From the NCBI GenBank assembly GCA_014773175.1, contig VXCM01001014.1, positions 62,001-126,000 of the forward strand: a stretch of DNA of 64,000 nt. Direction: 5' to 3'. Made by a program: the position numbers and the translations under genes. Below the pieces are notes generated by a model. It did not search any database. It was not told the origin of the DNA and saw nothing but the letters and a program-made list of their open reading frames with translations. The DNA is from Lucifuga dentata (Eukaryota; Chordata; Actinopteri; Ophidiiformes; Bythitidae). Shown piece by piece: positions 34,797-49,239 of the stretch. Position 1 is the first letter of the stretch, and each line of letters starts with the position of its first letter.

Positions 34797-35684
34797 ATCT
34801 CTGTGTAGAATGTGTTCAAATTAAAATTAAAATACCTGCATGTTGACCGAACGACATCAACAGAGTCCCAAATGAAAGCTGTCGACACAAGCTGTTGTCC
34901 CCTCTTATGACAGCTTACACACGGACACATATATAATGTTACATAAACATGCAAACACACAAACACACTGCTACTGTCTTCAAACACTGAGTCCAAGTAA
35001 AAGCCAGATCCCAGTTATAATTTTCCATGGTTTCCTGTTATTGAATCTAGCGTAGAGGGATTTCATGCAGTTGGAGCTCTCTGCGTGCAAAGCATTGTTC
35101 ATCTTCAGCAATTATACGTGAGGTGGCAGTAACCAAATTAGGCACCTCTTATTGAAGCGGTGACATGGAGTTCTGAAGTAATTACACCGCCTTTTAATAA
35201 CACACCCGGCAAATTCACTTTTTAATCTCAGCATCCTGAATTATTAAGCAGCCTCTTCCACGACTTCTCTCTAGATCGTTTCCTTTTAGAGTGCGATTGC
35301 CCAACGCTGGTAAACAGAAATAAAATGTTCTGACATAAAACACCCCCTGAATGAAACAACCCTAATTCATTAAAATCTTCCATTACATAAGGAGTGGTCC
35401 TCAACATTTACAGAGATGTAGAAGAATCAGTGGGAGTGTGTGTTGAACATTGTCACCAAGTATGAAGCTAGTGAGTGTTTGACCAGCATCTATATTTTTG
35501 CAGCCCATGGATGGATGGATACCTCAAGGCTGAGGCAGCTGGCCAATCAGAACAGAGTAGGCTTTTCAGGACACCCTTAATGAGACAATGACAGTCAGCA
35601 GGTTTACATGCTTGCTGTACTCCGATGATCTGTCTGTGCTGCGATTAAGGTAATAATATGAGCAAGACATATATATTGAAGGAA
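34797..35684. other. Non-coding; complex stretch 35040-35300
   Basis: Complex sequence around 35095-35260, including GAAGTAATTACACCGCC and CACACCCGGCAAATTC, is a possible regulatory block. The remainder is unremarkable. Confidence 0.35.
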
Positions 35685-35688
35685 TTAA

Positions 35689-36277
35689 AGGATCATATAA
35701 GCAATCATGCAGGTTTTTGCCCAATTATGCAACCTGCTACTGTTATGCTACTGACAATCAATTTCCAAAACATAAAACCGTATTTTAGTTTCCTGTTATT
35801 TTTTTAAATTCCCAAATCTTTTAAAAGCAAAATGCTCAGGTAATACACCCACCTTAAAATTCAATGTTTCACCATCTAACACTTACGCAGAAATGTAGAA
35901 GAATTTCTCGGTAAAAGTTCCTTCTCCTAGGACTATATTTCCTGGCGGAGATATACATTGTCTACCATGCAGCTCCATGTTGGATTGGATAAATAAAGTT
36001 ACTTTGACAAAAAAAAAAACAAAAAAAAAAAANAAAAAAAAAAACAAAAAAACAATAGACATGTTTTTTGCTGTGACAGATTGCATATCTGTGTTTCAAG
36101 TCTCTACAAGTTGATTTTAATAGCATACTGGAATGAACTGAAGCTAAGGACAGTCTGGAAGGAAGGGGGAAAAAAAATTCTAAAATTTACTGCTAAAGTA
36201 GTATATTTTGGGGAATGTAACATGTATGTGGATTGTATAAATTAGGCTCAAACATGCACAATCACCAGTATGCTCCT
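35689..36277 (-). mobile_element. TTAA-type MITE copy, complete
   Basis: Flanked by TTAA at 35685-35688 and 36278-36281. Ends AGGATCATATAAGCAATC and ...ATCACCAGTATGCTCCT. The interior is the copy A subfamily in reverse (GGACTATATTTCCTGG, then GATAAATAAAGTTACTTTG, then poly-A with an N at 36033). Confidence 0.88.
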
Positions 36278-36281
36278 TTAA

Positions 36282-37910
36282 GAGGATTCTGCAGTTTGCC
36301 AAATATAATGGAGTATGTGGAGGATCTGCAATGCATGCATAGGTAACTTATTCTGATTATAATGATTACATGGCTGAATAATGCAATTTACAGTTGCATT
36401 AATAATAATCTTGTTCTGTTATTTGCAGTAAGATTACTCCGATTTATGCTGATTTCAATCTTATTAAGGTGTATACATGACCTTTGGAGAAAAAAAAAAT
36501 CCATTTATTGCCTTAATCTGAGTATAATCAAACTTTTAATGTGCATATAATCATACTGAATAAGATACTTAAAGAGGTCTGTTTTCACTCAGTGTGCACA
36601 GCAGTGCGGCAAGGAAGAGTCAAAGTTGATCACTGCATTTTCAAAACAGAGCACCAAATGCAAATAAGAATATGAAAGTCTGTACAACATGTCACTTTTA
36701 ACATATTATACACATTTAACACATTGTGAGTTGAAGGTTGCTGTCGACAGGCAAGAACTCACTCTGTACTTTTATAGATTTTATATGGTAAATGTTACTT
36801 CAGTGGGTTATTCTTCTAATGCTGCTATATAATAATGTCAAAGTCAAAGAATAAAAAGAAAAATCTACAAAAACCACCAGCCAATTTAATGTCCACTGTT
36901 GTGGTCCAAAGGAAGAAAAGAATCCAGGCTGGTGGAAGCTTACAAATCTCCCCCCTTTCACTTCACAGCAACACTAAAGTGACACAACAGCTAATAAAAC
37001 TGTGTCGTGTCTACAGAGAGCAGCAGCAAGTTAGTTAGTGTTGGCAATCACACGGCATCGACCCTCCCTAAAGTCCAAGTTTGGATCGATGAAAGCCATT
37101 CTCTAACGGACAGAGTTGGAAGTTGGAAATCCTGATTTCTCCTTTAGCACCTCATTCTGTTTTTCACCTCTCCATCTTGGAGAAATGTCAGGAGAACAGT
37201 AAATGTATAAAAGGTCAGTGGCGTACTAACAGACCCTTCCAAGCTTTCATTACTTTCGCTGTTGGCTATAGCAGAGGCGCTTGGGCAACCGTGCTGACAT
37301 TTGGTTTGTTTTTACACCATGTTGAGTCTCACACAGCTGTAGCTCCTAATAATGTCAGAGGAAAAGATCTCGGGGCAGATTTGTTGTGTTTATTGCTACC
37401 GTGCAGGGACGGAAATAGAGTTATGATTTGTACCGCAAAACTAGCATCGACAACAAAATCAATACATGGGGTTACGCTTCTCACGTGGGAGGAAATAACT
37501 TTCCTGGCTCATTTTTCTGTTTCATGATGCACTGATGTTTTAAATGAAGACTCCATTTGTAAAACAAACAAACAAACAAACAAAAAAAAAAAAAAANAAA
37601 AAAAAAAAAAAAACAGGTAAAATCCATTTTATAAATTTGTAAAGTCATATTTTTCAATATGCATTCTGAGTAATATCACTCAAACTGTGATTGTTGTGTT
37701 TTGTTAATTTAATTAGATTGTTTTTTTTATTTGAAACCCACATCAGATCAAATTGATGTTAGTCTTTTTTAATTTTTTTATTTTTATAAATGGAGTTAGA
37801 TGGTTTTGCAAATGATCTCTTTAAATATGCCCTGTTCCTATGAAGCTTAGAAAGTGTAAGTAAAGCCAGTTTGGACTGAAGCACCCCATAAAAACATTTA
37901 TTAAAGTACC
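36282..37910. other. Non-coding DNA
   Basis: No gene recognised. An open plus-strand frame at 37123-37527 (134 aa) has no identifiable domain. Poly-A with an N lies at 37597. Confidence 0.5.
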
Positions 37911-37914
37911 ATGC

Positions 37915-38210
37915 CAGTGATTTTGCATGTTTGAGCTCATTAAATACTTCCCGTATATATGTTACATTTCTGTTAGCTATTTTCCAAAATATGAAACTCT
38001 ATTTTAGGTTCTGTGTTCTTTTGCCACATTCCCTAATCTTTCAAAATCAAAATCAAGAGATAGGCCCCCTTAAAATTCAATGTTTCTTCTGCGAACACTT
38101 CTGATTGTAGTTATGACTGGAGAAGGTACGACCATTTTAATTCATCAATAAAAGCAGTTACCTCCTGGGACTATATTCCCTGATGAAGACATACATTTTC
38201 ATGTAGTTAG
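37915..38210 (-). mobile_element. TTAA-type MITE, truncated
   Basis: Starts AGTACCATGCCAGTGATTTT after TTAA (37911-37914) and runs through CACCTTAAAATTCAATG-like sequence to GGGACTATATTCCCTGATG. The second half and right terminal repeat are missing. Confidence 0.75.
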
Positions 38211-38952
38211 GGACTACTAAATCAGGGAAAACACTTGTTACAGCATTATAGCATGTTTTCTGTGCATCCTGGAATCACGGCAAAGCTGCAAAATCATCCT
38301 ATTGAGTTTCCCATGAAGTGTTTCAGCTAAACAACAGTGTGTTTTAATGAGTTATAATACATTTTAACAGTCAAAGGCCTTGAAAACGGATCAAATAAAA
38401 CTGGCATTGCAACTGTATGTTAAGAGATATGGAACACGCAGGTTGCATCTGCCCATTTTAAGCAACGTTCTGCCAGACAAAGACCTTACTGTCTGAAATG
38501 GTGCTTATGTAAAATGCTTTTGGGAGCTTCTAGAAGTCAATATTTTCTCTAGTCCATACGCTGTGTTGTGTGTCATTTCCAGAGTCATTTCCATTTAATT
38601 TGTCAAAAAGTGAAATATCATTGTTATGTTTTTTTTTTTTTGGCTGCTTTTTCTCTGCTGTAAAGACTACAGACTAGAGACAGATTGCTGAGTTTCCATC
38701 AACAGAAAGTTGGTTCTGCTTAGTATTAGCTTATCTTTTTTATTTATGGTGGCAAAAGTGTCTCAGAAGGATTTGCGACTGGCCACTTTTGAAGGAGGAA
38801 GCACTTTTCAAAAACAGATGCATGCATGCCGAGAACACATCCATGTGGTGAAAGGGAAAGAAAAAAAAGAGGATTGTCTGTAATTTATCACTCTTGCTGT
38901 GAACATATGAAGACATCAAACACCGCTAGGCTGAAAATGTCCACAGCAGGTC

Positions 38953-39023
<71 letters not shown>

Positions 39024-40858
39024 AATTGCACAGAACTGTGATGACAGATGATGTATGTCTCTGTTCTTTTGAGCTTATCACACTCCATAACTTAGGCTTA
39101 AGTTATGTTGTCACGTGCAGCCTTTCCCACTCACACCGTTTACTTGTGGGTGTGTTTCCACATCAGCCTTGCAAAACACACACAGTTTTCTCTTAAACAC
39201 AGATAATCCAGATCAGAACCAATTTTTATGTTTCCCCTTTACCAGCTGATCAACTGACTGCATCAAACCAAGGCGCAGGTTAATAAAGTTTGGGCTCCGG
39301 CGTGTAAATTGTCAATTTTGCCGTGGCTGAGCGCTCAGGAGCGCCATGACAGTGGAAAAACACAGTTGGGTGACTCAATTGACACTCCCTCCAGGTCAGA
39401 GGTTAATGAATGATTATTTCTGTATCCCAGCAGGCGTTGCCCACTCTCCCGTGGCCAGGAGGGTGAAAGAAACTCAATTTAGGCAAGATAAATCCCAGGG
39501 AGATAATTTGCTGTGATTTAATCAGGGCTGAACTGATTGCTGCAGACAAGGAAAATATAACCAAGAGGAATTGGTTTATTGATCTGTTTAAAAAAAAAAC
39601 ACACTGACTTGCAGAGGATTCAGAGAGTGTTAATCCATAGAAAGTGGTTTAATGGCCAGTGATTACAGCACATTATCAGTCAAGGTTTAGCCTTTGCAAC
39701 TGTAAATGATTCACTGGGTATCCTGCATGGAAATAGTGGATTAACAGGATTTAGGTATTTTATTTGTTAAAGAAGTGAACATCAGGCTTCAATATAGCTT
39801 TCTGCATTACATTATTAGACTCTTTTCAAGATAACTGGTATTGATTTTTCTTAATAACACTCTGTTTTTTCATCCGACTAGACTGGATGGTTGACACATT
39901 AATATGCCAAACTATAAGACAAAATAAGATGGCTTTGTGAAAGTCTTTTTTTCTTTAATAAGTAAAAAAAAAATGTCAGTGTAATGGCTTATTTCAACCT
40001 GTTTCTACAACAAACTTTTCTGGAATTTTCTATAAATGTGTGTCAGAAAAGTATCATCAACTTCTCATCCGTCTGCATAGGTTTATATATAGCAGAAGTT
40101 AAATTGTGAGATTTTGGTCCTAAATTTCCAAAATGTCAGCATTTTGTTGCAGTCTTTGGTCACAAGTACGCTAAATTGTCATCAATGGTGGACGTATCTC
40201 TGTTAACTTTTATGTGCGACAGCCAAAAGTCTGGAGGAGCTTGAGGCTGACCACGTGTCATTGCAATATGATGCTTCATTCTACTAAAATGTTGCTCATT
40301 TGACTATCATGTGAACGAATGATGCCTTAACGAGAAAGACATTAACTTTACCGGAATGGCAGGATTTGTTTTCTAAACTCAATACTGCAACATGTCACTA
40401 GAAAACAGAATATGGTGCTTGTTTCTAGTAGGAGATTTTTTGCAGTGTAGTGGCGGGTTTTGCCAGCAGTCTGAGAGAGGAGGATCTGGGCAGTGATTTT
40501 GCAAATATAAAAATCATTTAAAGTCTTACCACGGTGATGCAACAGCTTTGAAATACATTATTGTGTGAAAGTGTCTGTGTGTGCGTGTGTGACCTAAACT
40601 CAAATCACTCCCCCCGCCACCTGACCCAGAACCTCGCTCATGGAAAACTGCCGAAGCAAAATGAGAGGAGAGACAGAGTTCAAGAAAGATATGATTTCAC
40701 TCGGAGGCCAGGTGTGGGCTTTGTACTCGCCACGAACCGTACCAGCACCGCGTCCTTCCTGTCCAACACTCTATTATTTATACCCGCCTTTAGAGACCGT
40801 GTGACAACGTCACTGCTAATGACTAAATCAGAAGTGCAGAGAAAGAGATGTTCACCAT
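38211..40858. other. Non-coding; (AGAA)18 tract and complex block 39240-39560
   Basis: (AGAA)n microsatellite at 38953-39024. The stretch 39240-39560 is complex (e.g. GTGTAAATTGTCAATTTTGC near 39302, TGAATGATTATTTCTG near 39407) and may be regulatory. MITE-like ends lie near 39983 and 40449. No gene. Confidence 0.45.
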
Positions 40859-41018
40859 CAGGGGTGGAAGAAGTACTCTTTACTCAAGTAAAAGTAGTGG
40901 GAAAAAAAACACTCCATCACAACCAAAAGCCCTGCATTCAATAGAAGTTTTATTTACATACAAGAAACAAGTACCGGTGGTAAAATGTACTCAAGTATCT
41001 GAAGTAAAAGGGGATTTT
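40859..41018 (+). mobile_element. MITE fragment of the CAGGGGTGGAAG type
   Basis: CAGGGGTGGAAGAAGTACTC, then TACTCAAGTAAAAGTAGTGG, and further GTACTCAAGTATCTGAAGTA. This is a common teleost non-autonomous DNA transposon sequence. The right end is not found, so it is probably truncated. Confidence 0.55.
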
Positions 41019-42046
41019 CATTGTTTCAGATAATTTGAAGAAGGAAACAAGGATAGAAGCATTGAATGACAGAAGGAAGCAAGGACAGAGGTAAAAAAGA
41101 AAGGAAAAGTGCGGTAGAGGAAAAATAGATACCAATAATGATGAGATTTTTACAGATAGAAGAGATATTTATATGTAAGATAAGTAATAACTATAGCCGT
41201 CAGATAAATGCAGAGGAGGAGAAGTATAATATTTGCTCTGAAATGGAGGAGAAAAAGAAATTCCTATTACACAGTAAAACTTTAGTGAAGTCACAGAAAT
41301 AATAGCAAATAACTGAAGTCTGCAGGTGTATAAATGATTAGAAATATGATTATGCAAATATTTCAAATAATGAATAATAACTGCAGGTATTTGTGCCTGT
41401 TGTTGGATACAAAACAGTGGAATCCAAGAACATTTTAAAATATAAATGATGCTTTTCTCTTGCAGACATGAGGGAAAGGGTATTAGTAAAACAAACAAAC
41501 AAAAAAAAAAAAAAAAAAANAAAAAAAAAAAAAAAAAACATGTCGAGTGTTTGCATGAACCTGCTGGTGCACCAGATGGGTGAGATTTATTGCATCACTG
41601 TATTCATATTGTGTCAGGTACAGTAAGCGATTAATCACAGAAAAGCAAAACAAATTGACTTTCAAACACTTCCATGTACTTGTCAAATTTTTTGGCACTT
41701 GGTGGCCTGTTGTGGCAAATCCTGCACACCTGGTACCAAAGTATGCTAAACAGAGAAGAATCTGAGTGTGTGTCAGCGCCGTTCTTACATGATGTGAAGT
41801 CTTGAGCCAAAAAAACATCAAATCGAATGCAGCTTCTGAAGAAAAGGTGAGGAATCGCATCCACAACATCACAAAACATTTGCTGTTTTGGAGTCCAAAA
41901 ACTGTCCATCTTAGGTTTAGTCGACCTCTAATTTTCTTTTTAAAGCATTTTACGCTGTTTTGCAGAAATCACCAACTGTGTATTCCATATGGCAGATCTG
42001 TTTCATTCATTCTGACTGAACTGATGAGCTGAGATCTGCTGGAGAA
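41019..42046. other. Non-coding DNA
   Basis: Purine-rich at 41030-41120; poly-A with an N at 41520. No gene or recognised element. Confidence 0.5.
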
Positions 42047-42050
42047 TTAA

Positions 42051-42141
42051 AGGAGAATTACTGGCGATCCTGCATGATTGAGCCCAATACATACAACCCA
42101 CGTGCACTTCATGTTACTGACAACCATTTCCCAAAATATTT
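42051..42141 (+). mobile_element. TTAA-type MITE, left terminal repeat only
   Basis: AGGAGAATTACTGGCGATCC follows TTAA (42047-42050). It continues through GAGCCCAATACATACAACCC and ACTGACAACCATTTCCCAAA, then stops. The interior and right end are absent. Confidence 0.75.
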
Positions 42142-42589
42142 TGCGTGTGTGAGAGAGATGCAGAGTGCAGCAGATAAGAATGAGGCTTGAGGATTGAGGT
42201 GTAGTCAGATCTGAGCAAAACTTGCTAATAAACTGACTAATCAACCAAAATCAAATTTATTGATCACTAAGAGATGTAAGGAAACAAATTTTAAACCTTG
42301 CCCAGATATCATACCGTTGAAATTTGCCACTAGATTGAAACAAGTCTTAATTTTTGCTTGACATATGTTTTACACTGTAGTAATACTTCCTTTACGGTAA
42401 ATGCTAAAAGAGGTTGGTAACTAGCATTTATGAATGAAGGAAACTGGTTTTGTAAAGCTATTTTCCCTTATTGACATGCTAAATCTGACACTGTATTTTA
42501 TGAATTACCCTTACTCTCTGTCTCAGCCACTCCAAATCTTCTGCAGCAGCTCAAACATTTGTCTGCACCGACGCTGAGGGACTTCATTT
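42142..42589. other. Non-coding DNA
   Basis: No gene or element recognised. Confidence 0.5.
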
Positions 42590-42960
42590 CTCATGTTGGC
42601 GGTGGACAGTTGTCCTGTAGGTTAATGGCTCACTGAAGACCTGAATCAGACCCAGATGAAAGCGACCAAAAGGGCCCTCGTTTTTGCCCATTAATCATCC
42701 TTGTTTTCTTTAAGGTGATCTTTTCACCCTGTTTTTAAGTACCTGTCTGTTTTCTGGAAGGGGGCTTGTCCAGGGTCCAAGGGGCCAACTGGGGGCCTGT
42801 CCGATCCCCAACCCCTCCTCCCAAGGAGTCCCAGGAGCTCCGAATCAGGCCCCCAGGTTTAATGGCTTTTGTAATGGCAAATTATAAGGCGCTACAAGGG
42901 TAAGATTAATTGAAGGGTGGTCTCGGGCCCTTGCTTGGCTCAGGCTACAGTGTAACCTGA
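42590..42960. promoter_or_regulatory. Candidate conserved enhancer block
   Basis: Complex sequence with several homeodomain-type cores: GCCCATTAATCATCC (near 42688), TTTAATGGCTTTTGTAATGG (42858-42877), AAATTATAAGG and AGATTAATTGAAGG (near 42904). No repeats and no coding frame. Composition is the only evidence. Confidence 0.3.
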
Positions 42961-45900
42961 GACGTGCACGTCACACTAAAAAAATGTGGACGGCTGCCCT
43001 GTTGACCAAAGGCATCAGACTCATGAACTCTTGTGACATGACACTTTACCAAGGTTATATTTTGCTTGCCTGGAGGGGACATCTGACTTGAAAAAAATCA
43101 TTATCATTTGTAAAATTAACCAATTGTTTTGTCAGCTTTTTCAGCACCGCCATCATTCCTGTGCTAATAGATTTGCTATGACTCAGTGACCACTTACTTC
43201 ACTCCCAGGATATGCGGTTACAATGCTCAGCGTTATAATGCGATGCCGGAAAGCACAAAACTAAATATCCAAATCATCTCTATTACAGTGAGAGTAGTGA
43301 TTTAGATTGCAATATATGAGGGAGTAAAAGGAAAAACAACTGCAGGCTCAATTTGTCAAAATAACCTCAACGGGTCCCAAGACTGTTCTCATTAGTCTCA
43401 GTGGGATATGAAACGGCTCATGCTGTAAAGCAGCAAAGAGAGCAAAGCTGGAGCATTTAAGCAGATAATGATTCCCAACCCTGCAATACTGTCCAGGACT
43501 TTGTTTTCATTTTACTCGGACAGATGTTTTGCAAGTTAACATAACCACAGATCAGACAGGACAAGTCAATAAGTGGTTTCATTACTGTTAATAAAGGCTC
43601 TAATGAGGATAGAATATGTCAAAATAATTACATTTGCAGCACAAAACACCATTTTTTGACAAAATTATATCAAACCAAAATATTATCACGTTTGCTGTTA
43701 CAAAAAGAACAAAAGCCTCCAAACAGACTGATTATGTCTCCACAGCGTACTACTAAGTATAGCAAGTCTGGCAGAACATTATCTTGACAATGAAGAGATC
43801 AGAGATTTTTGTTCCTCTCTAGAGGGTTTTTATGTCCTCTAATTCTGCTGTAAAAAGTAATGCAACGATGGTAATCTGTGGTTTCTACATTTTGCCGGTT
43901 GTGCTTTGTTTTAGTCAGTGCCAGTTGTAGCTCGACCGTTGGCGTTATGCATGTGAGAAACGCGTGCTGTCATGTTAAGTATAAGTGTATTGTGGGTAAT
44001 AATGCTGGAAACAATATCTGACCACACACTTAGTCGGGAAAAGCATCAGTTTGTCAATCCCATGGTAAGTGAATCTAATGAGTTCTCTGAAGCTGAACAT
44101 AAAGAAAACATCTCTGCGTGATGGCCACTAAAACAGTGTGAGCTTCACCTTTCACACCTCAGCACCACACTGGCCTCGGTCAGAGAGAAGCGGGTGCCGA
44201 GCGATCTTGGAAAGCACAATCGGCTATACAGCTCAAATGCGTCAGCGCTTATCCTCTCAAATCTGTTCACGTGTGTTGAATCCTCGTTTTGCTCTTTGAT
44301 AAAAATGACAATGGAGACTTGGCAGCGTTGCCTCCGAACAGCACTTGACCCCTTCCAAGAATGCAATGGAGCAGATGGAAAAAAGAGAGAAAGAAATGCA
44401 AACGAAATGGGAGGCCCAAGCTCCCCGCTCATATCTCATCTCTATTAACGGGTTTACGGGTGACCCCAGGGTTCCTCGTAAAAGTTTACGTGGAGGTTTC
44501 AGTCAGAGTTCCCTTTAAAAGAATGAAAGAAATTGGTTGGTTTATGGTTAGCCTACAGAATTTTATGGCATGTTTTACTTAAGTTCCCATTTTTACAGAT
44601 CCTGGTTCCAATTAGCAGAGTAGCAGTGTAGAGGGCTAAACTGAGCTCCTCTTTACTCTCCGGGTAAAACAACTAAAAAAATATGACAGGGCACTTAATT
44701 GACTGTTGATCTCTGAGGACACATACAGGTCAAGTGCAGAGGCATAGAGATGGTGTTTGAGGATCAATGATACCTAAGAGTTGTTACCACTTCAGCACGT
44801 ATGTTAAATTAAAGCTGGATAAGACATGCGGACACAGAGGAAAAAAAAAAAAATCCTTAAAGGANAAAAAAAAAAAAAAAAAAAAAAATCTAATGTTTAA
44901 GCTGGACTACATGAATTCACATAATTTCTGCTGTCTTTGAGTATTACCTAGAAGATATTCTGCATGGTGCTTATTTTTGCAAGTCGTAAGACTTATGAGC
45001 TCGACATGAGTTTTACGTGAAAATGTATGGTATGGCAATAAACCATACTATAAATAAACAATAATGGCAACAATGGCAATAAACCATGGCAATAATAAAG
45101 ATTGACTGATTGATGTATCATGTAGCCCCTTTTCTTCACAGTTAGAAGCTGAATGACGACACACGTGACAAGAAAGACAATGCTTTCATATATGATTTGA
45201 TATTTATATTCTGAAATCATACAAGAATGTTTTTCTTTTGCAGAACTGAAACCGTGCTTTTTTTTTTTAAACAGTTGATGAACACAGCAGCAGAATTTAA
45301 AAATATTACAGTACTATGATTTTTTTTTTTNTTTTTTTTTTTTTTTTGTGTTTAATGTGTATTCCTACACATGTTGAACTTGGGTAGGGGTTGTGTTTAT
45401 TGTTGTTTTTTATGGCGACTGTCATTCACCAAGTGCGGTTTCACCTGCGATTTGCTGTGAAACTGAGTATATTGCCAGTCGTGTGTCCAGCGTGCCACAT
45501 GGGGGTGAAGCGTTTTTTTGATCATTGGTCGTCTACTGTGTCAAGCCGATTAATGTGACTCCCCAAACTTCAAATTTCTGATTATGTTAACAATTCTGAC
45601 ATCCACTGCCCACGTTTTTCAAATGATTATTCAACAGTATGGCAGGTATAGGTTAAGGTTAAAGTGCAGTTAAGATTAGGTATCTCCTCCTTTCTTATTT
45701 TCTCTCTAAAATATACAATCATTTTCATTTCCTCTCTCTTTTACTTTCCATACAAGCCAATAAACTTTGGTTCCTCCCTTTTTCTGGTTTTCTGTCTCAA
45801 ATACATCATCTCTTTCTCTCTCTCTCTCTCTGACCTCTGTGATTCTCTGTCTTTCTCAGATAGATGCTCTTTTTCTTGATCTCGCTTTTTAATGGCCCCA

Positions 45901-47273
45901 CAAAAAAAAAAAAAAAACNAAAAAAAAAAAAAAAAAAGTCTTCCCCCAAGTGTAACATAAATTAAAATGCAATAAATGCAGTTAAAAAGCGAGATAAAGT
46001 TCACAATCTGTCATGAGTGGGTTCTTACTTTTAGGAGACTCATTTATTTGTAATCCTGTGCAATGTTTTGGAAAAGCAGTGACATATACAGTATATTTCT
46101 GTGTCTTTTACTTGGAATCTCTCTCTCTTGAACCCACACAAATGTCTATATGTTTTATGAATTCATATGCTTATATTTAAGAAAGGATACTGACAATGAC
46201 ATAGATCACTTGAATAAACAGTGTGGAGGGAAGAGAACAGCCCTTGTTACTGAAATGACAGATGAGGGAGGGTGACGTGGTTCTCTTTGCTTCACAGGAA
46301 ATCCTCTGTCTGCTCATGCTCACACACACACACACACACACACACACGAATCTTCCNTCACAGGAAATCCTCTGTCTGCTCATGCTCACACACACACACA
46401 CACACACACACACGAATCTTCCAGTTTAATGCTTGCTTGTTAAAAAAAAACAAAAAACAGACAAAATAATCACAGAATTTAAGAATATACAAACAAGGCC
46501 CCGCCCACAAGCCCAGTTGCTCTTCTTCCCACACAAACAACACATATCATTTCAAAGAAGATGTGAAGGTGACTGTAATTGATTGTAACCATGTTTTATA
46601 TCTGCACATTCAGAACCATGACTACACGCTGATTTGTGATGTCACAAATCATGCTCGTACGTGCACATCACAACTCCAGACTTCAGGAAGAACGTAGAAG
46701 TCTTCCTACTTAAGCAGATGAACGTGAAAACAGCTTCCATTGACAAAATGCACATATTGTACATGAATCTACACTGAAAGTGAGACATCAAAGGGAAGAA
46801 ACCAGAAATTAAACAGTGTTTAGGTTTTGAAGTTGGGGTGTAGATGCACATGGATACACGTTAATGGCTTTATGTCTCATCTCATACTACGAATCATATG
46901 CAGATCGGTATGATATTAAAGCTCTGTCTGATAGGATTAAGAAAACATATTGTATGTGGCAGTATGTTTCACACAATATACACACACATTGACACACTCA
47001 AACATACACACACACTTCCCGCTGATGTCCTGTGTGCCTCTGAGCCAGGCTTTGGAAAGGAACTAAACCCATAACACAGTGGTTGTTTCCTGCTACAGGA
47101 GCTTTAATAGGCGACAGGGCAGCTGACTCACCAGGCAGGCTGCAGACGTTTTCCTTACAACATGACACTTACAATAGGCACTTAGCCTGTTTGAAGGTTA
47201 GCAGGTAGAACTCACTGTAATTACTTGGAGATTTTGTATGTGGCTGAAAAATCATCACAGTTAGAACATGCGT

Positions 47274-47324
<51 letters not shown>

Positions 47325-49239
47325 CATGTTCTGACCCATGAGATGGAAGTCTTTATGAAAACCACATTTTATTGTGGGAATTGGTTAAATTGTAGTTTAA
47401 GGAAATCATTTGATTTCTATACATGCACATATGTTTCTAGCTGAGAATATAAATACAACAGACCAAAATTTATCAATTATTTTAGGATCCAAAATAAAGA
47501 TGGAATACTAAATGCAGGTAATGGACTCTGTAAATTGCATCAAAAAGTACAGAATTCTGTGTTTTTTGTTTTGTTTTGTTTTTTTTGCAATAGTTTGTGG
47601 GATAAGCTAATTTTATTTTTGTTTTAATCAAACATGCTTTTAGCTAAATGGAGTCAAATGAATAAGTGTCTCATTTTAAAAGAACCTCCGCTTGGCTTTG
47701 TCTGTTGACAATTACAATAAAGTTTCATTGAAAAAACTCCAGCCTGTAATGTGCCTGTAATTCACAATGTAGAGGGCGGTAATCATCCTCAAACTAGATG
47801 TAAACCCCAGAAGAAGAGGAAACGGAAGGGTTAAACGAAGAAGAATGTGTTGACAACAAAATGTTGTTGACAAATGTTGACAACAAAAAGAAAGGCAGAG
47901 TTATTTTACACATTTCTGCTTTGTTGCCATTCTACTAATCTGCTCTAAGGTTTTTTTCTGTCCACTTCGTGTCTACACGCTCTCCTGCTTGCTCCATGTT
48001 TCCACTCATGCAGGCACACTCAGGTACCTTTGGCACTAATCAGATCGGCTGTTGGCCATAATTTCTGACATCCCAGAAATCCATTTGAGAGCAAAATTAT
48101 TCCTTGATCCAGCAATAAAACACAGCACATCTAATGGCCACATTCAAATTTGTTCAGGCTCTAAAATAAGTTGATCCGATCAAATTGAGGTCAAATTGGC
48201 CTGAAAACCATGTCTACTAGACTTTAGAATGTGTTGTTTTATCTCAGGCGTGGGCTGTGCTGTGAAAAAAATATTTACTGAATCTCTTTTATTTTTAAAT
48301 AAAACCTCGAGTAGTTTGGATATGCAACTCATTTGCAGTTGCAACAGAAACTGCGATGGTTTTAAGAGCCCCCATCAGGCCCCACTGAAAATGGCGCGCA
48401 TTCCAACAGCGCATGTCACTCATTGTGGTCAGCCAGTTACTTCAGGACTTTCACTCTCCCAGGCTAAAGATCCTCTGTGATCCAGTGAAAAGAGCCTCTG
48501 TTTTGGCTTGGAATTGACATGGCTCATCCTGGTCTTTGGGTTTGAAGCGACGCCTGTAGCCTCGTCTGCCTCGACCCAGATGGGAGGCAACAGCTCTGGC
48601 TCGGCCCGGTGCCTGCTCTTAGAGTCCAAGTGCTGCCTGGCCTGAACAGTTATCTACAAATCCAAAATGGAACCCAGAGAGAAAAACAATTCAAGCCGGA
48701 TGGCCAGGCGCAGAGGAGGGCTGGCTTCAAGTCCTGCTGATCTGTTCCTCCCTCCAAAAAGCCTGTTGACTCAAACCCAATTCATGCTGCACAAGTACCA
48801 CCTGGAGACATCCAGTGATTTGCAAATAAATGGAGAGATTGATCTTGATTTATTTCATGTGTGAATCTGTCATGTCTGGAATTTGTATAGTAAAAGAATC
48901 CACTATAAATTTTATCTTGCATTTTCAGTAAGTGATGACAGACATTCACTGATAATGCTAATCCTGACTGAACTGAGCTCAGAATGTCAGTCTTAGTTTG
49001 CTTTAAAAACTGGATTCTTTATCCTTTCTTCCTTCCCTGGAACATGGTGTACTTAAAAACATAGTGCTTAGTGTGCAATTTATTCATCAAAAAGTTTTGA
49101 TGCAACACTTTTCAGTTAAATCTAAGTGAAATTGTATTGTGTTTCTACTTGTGTATATGGAGACTTGTGAGGAGTTTACCAAATAATAATTCAACTAGTC
49201 ACAGAAAGATTAGACTACTTATATATACTGTTGTTTTAG
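42961..49239. other. Non-coding DNA with microsatellites
   Basis: Contains poly-A/N at 44865, poly-T/N at 45331, poly-A/N at 45919, and (CA)n at 46321-46347 duplicated after the N at 46357. (TG)n lies at 47279-47323. A possible LINE tail (CAATAATAAAGATTGACTGATTGATG) ends near 45115, and AGAAGAAGAGG-type tail sequence lies near 47810. The complex stretch 48380-48870 may be regulatory. No recognised exon. Confidence 0.45.

Noticed and set aside
37123..37527. A 134-residue plus-strand frame
   Set aside because: No recognisable family and no flanking exon signals that I could support.
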